From DAOTTX01 sp034437515 (lineage in GTDB: Bacteria; Chloroflexota; Anaerolineae; Aggregatilineales; Phototrophicaceae), in contig DAOTTX010000482.1 in assembly GCA_034437515.1 (NCBI GenBank), positions 1-12,330 on the forward strand: a stretch of DNA of 12,330 bases, read 5' to 3'. The position numbers and the translations under genes are program-made. The notes beneath the pieces are model-generated. The model saw only the letters and a program-made list of their open reading frames with translations, had not been told where the DNA came from and ran no database searches. Below are positions 12,226 to 12,330 of this stretch, one piece after another (the stretch's first letter is position 1; each line of letters opens with the position of its first letter).

Positions 12226-12330
12226 GAAGCTGTTTGAAAAGCCCTCACCCTGTTTCCCTCTCCCCAGGGAGAGGGACTTGAGAACGATTTTCTCCCCTTC
12301 TCCCAGCGAAGCGTTGGGGAGAAGGGGTCG
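12223..12330. mobile_element. Left part of a non-coding MITE-like inverted-repeat element
   Basis: It begins with TAAGAAGCTGTTTGAAAAG (12223-12241), the inverted partner of 92-110. GCCCTCACCC (12241-12250) and a hairpin CCCTCTCC-CCAG-GGAGAGGG (12256-12275) follow. The final 50 bases (12281-12330) are identical to 1-50 of the window, including the second hairpin. The element is cut by the window edge; its missing right part corresponds to 51-110. TA flanks the inverted repeat at both visible ends, as expected for elements inserting at TA, though the two ends may belong to different copies. Confidence 0.6.

Noticed and set aside
1..12330. Window as a small circular plasmid closing on the 50-bp terminal repeat
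   Set aside because: No replication, partition or mobilisation gene is visible and the content is chromosomal in type; termination at two copies of a dispersed repeat explains the overlap better.

Overview
The window looks like chromosomal DNA from a member of the Chloroflexota (Anaerolineae-like), probably a metagenome contig. The grounds are family-level and inferred: a SpoIID-domain wall protein with C-terminal beta-sandwich repeats, a SpoVS homologue, an ECF sigma factor with a zinc-less anti-sigma factor, a DUF4203-type membrane protein, GC-rich coding DNA, AT-rich intergenic DNA, and dispersed CCCTCACCC / GGGATGAGGG inverted-repeat elements. No replication gene, phage structural gene or transposase is visible.

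Layout, left to right: the right half of a non-coding inverted-repeat (MITE-like) element (1-110); a leftward pair made of a seven-helix membrane protein followed by a hotdog-fold thioesterase (185-1431); a divergent DoxX-like membrane protein (1633-2175) with a Rex/CRP-like operator at its likely transcription start; a leftward EamA transporter followed by a large secreted SpoIID protein (2223-6386); leftward spoVS (6472-6768) with a clear intrinsic terminator; an AT-rich divergent control region with a strong dyad and an extra half-site (6769-6995); a rightward group made of a frameshifted PfkB-type kinase, a degenerate receiver domain and a dodecin (6996-8559); a leftward secreted protein (8743-9789); a leftward ECF sigma/anti-sigma pair (9921-11549); tRNA-Leu(CAA) with a terminator (11692-11811); a solo LAGLIDADG-type half-domain (11896-12225); and the left half of a second copy of the inverted-repeat element (12223-12330). 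The first and last 50 bases of the window are identical.

How the parts may work together: sigma factor and anti-sigma factor form a standard envelope-signalling module. Its promoter and that of the neighbouring secreted protein share the same extended -10 core and downstream bases, so the three genes may be co-expressed. The spoVS / kinase / pseudo-receiver / dodecin stretch is the least conventional part. Two small oligomer-forming proteins flank a kinase remnant and a receiver-fold protein whose phospho-acceptor position is Glu, and a three-half-site operator lies in the shared divergent region. No function for this group is established here; it is a hypothesis from layout. The kinase carries two apparent lesions (no usable start codon at its natural N-terminus, and a one-base frameshift), so it may be decaying or mis-sequenced.
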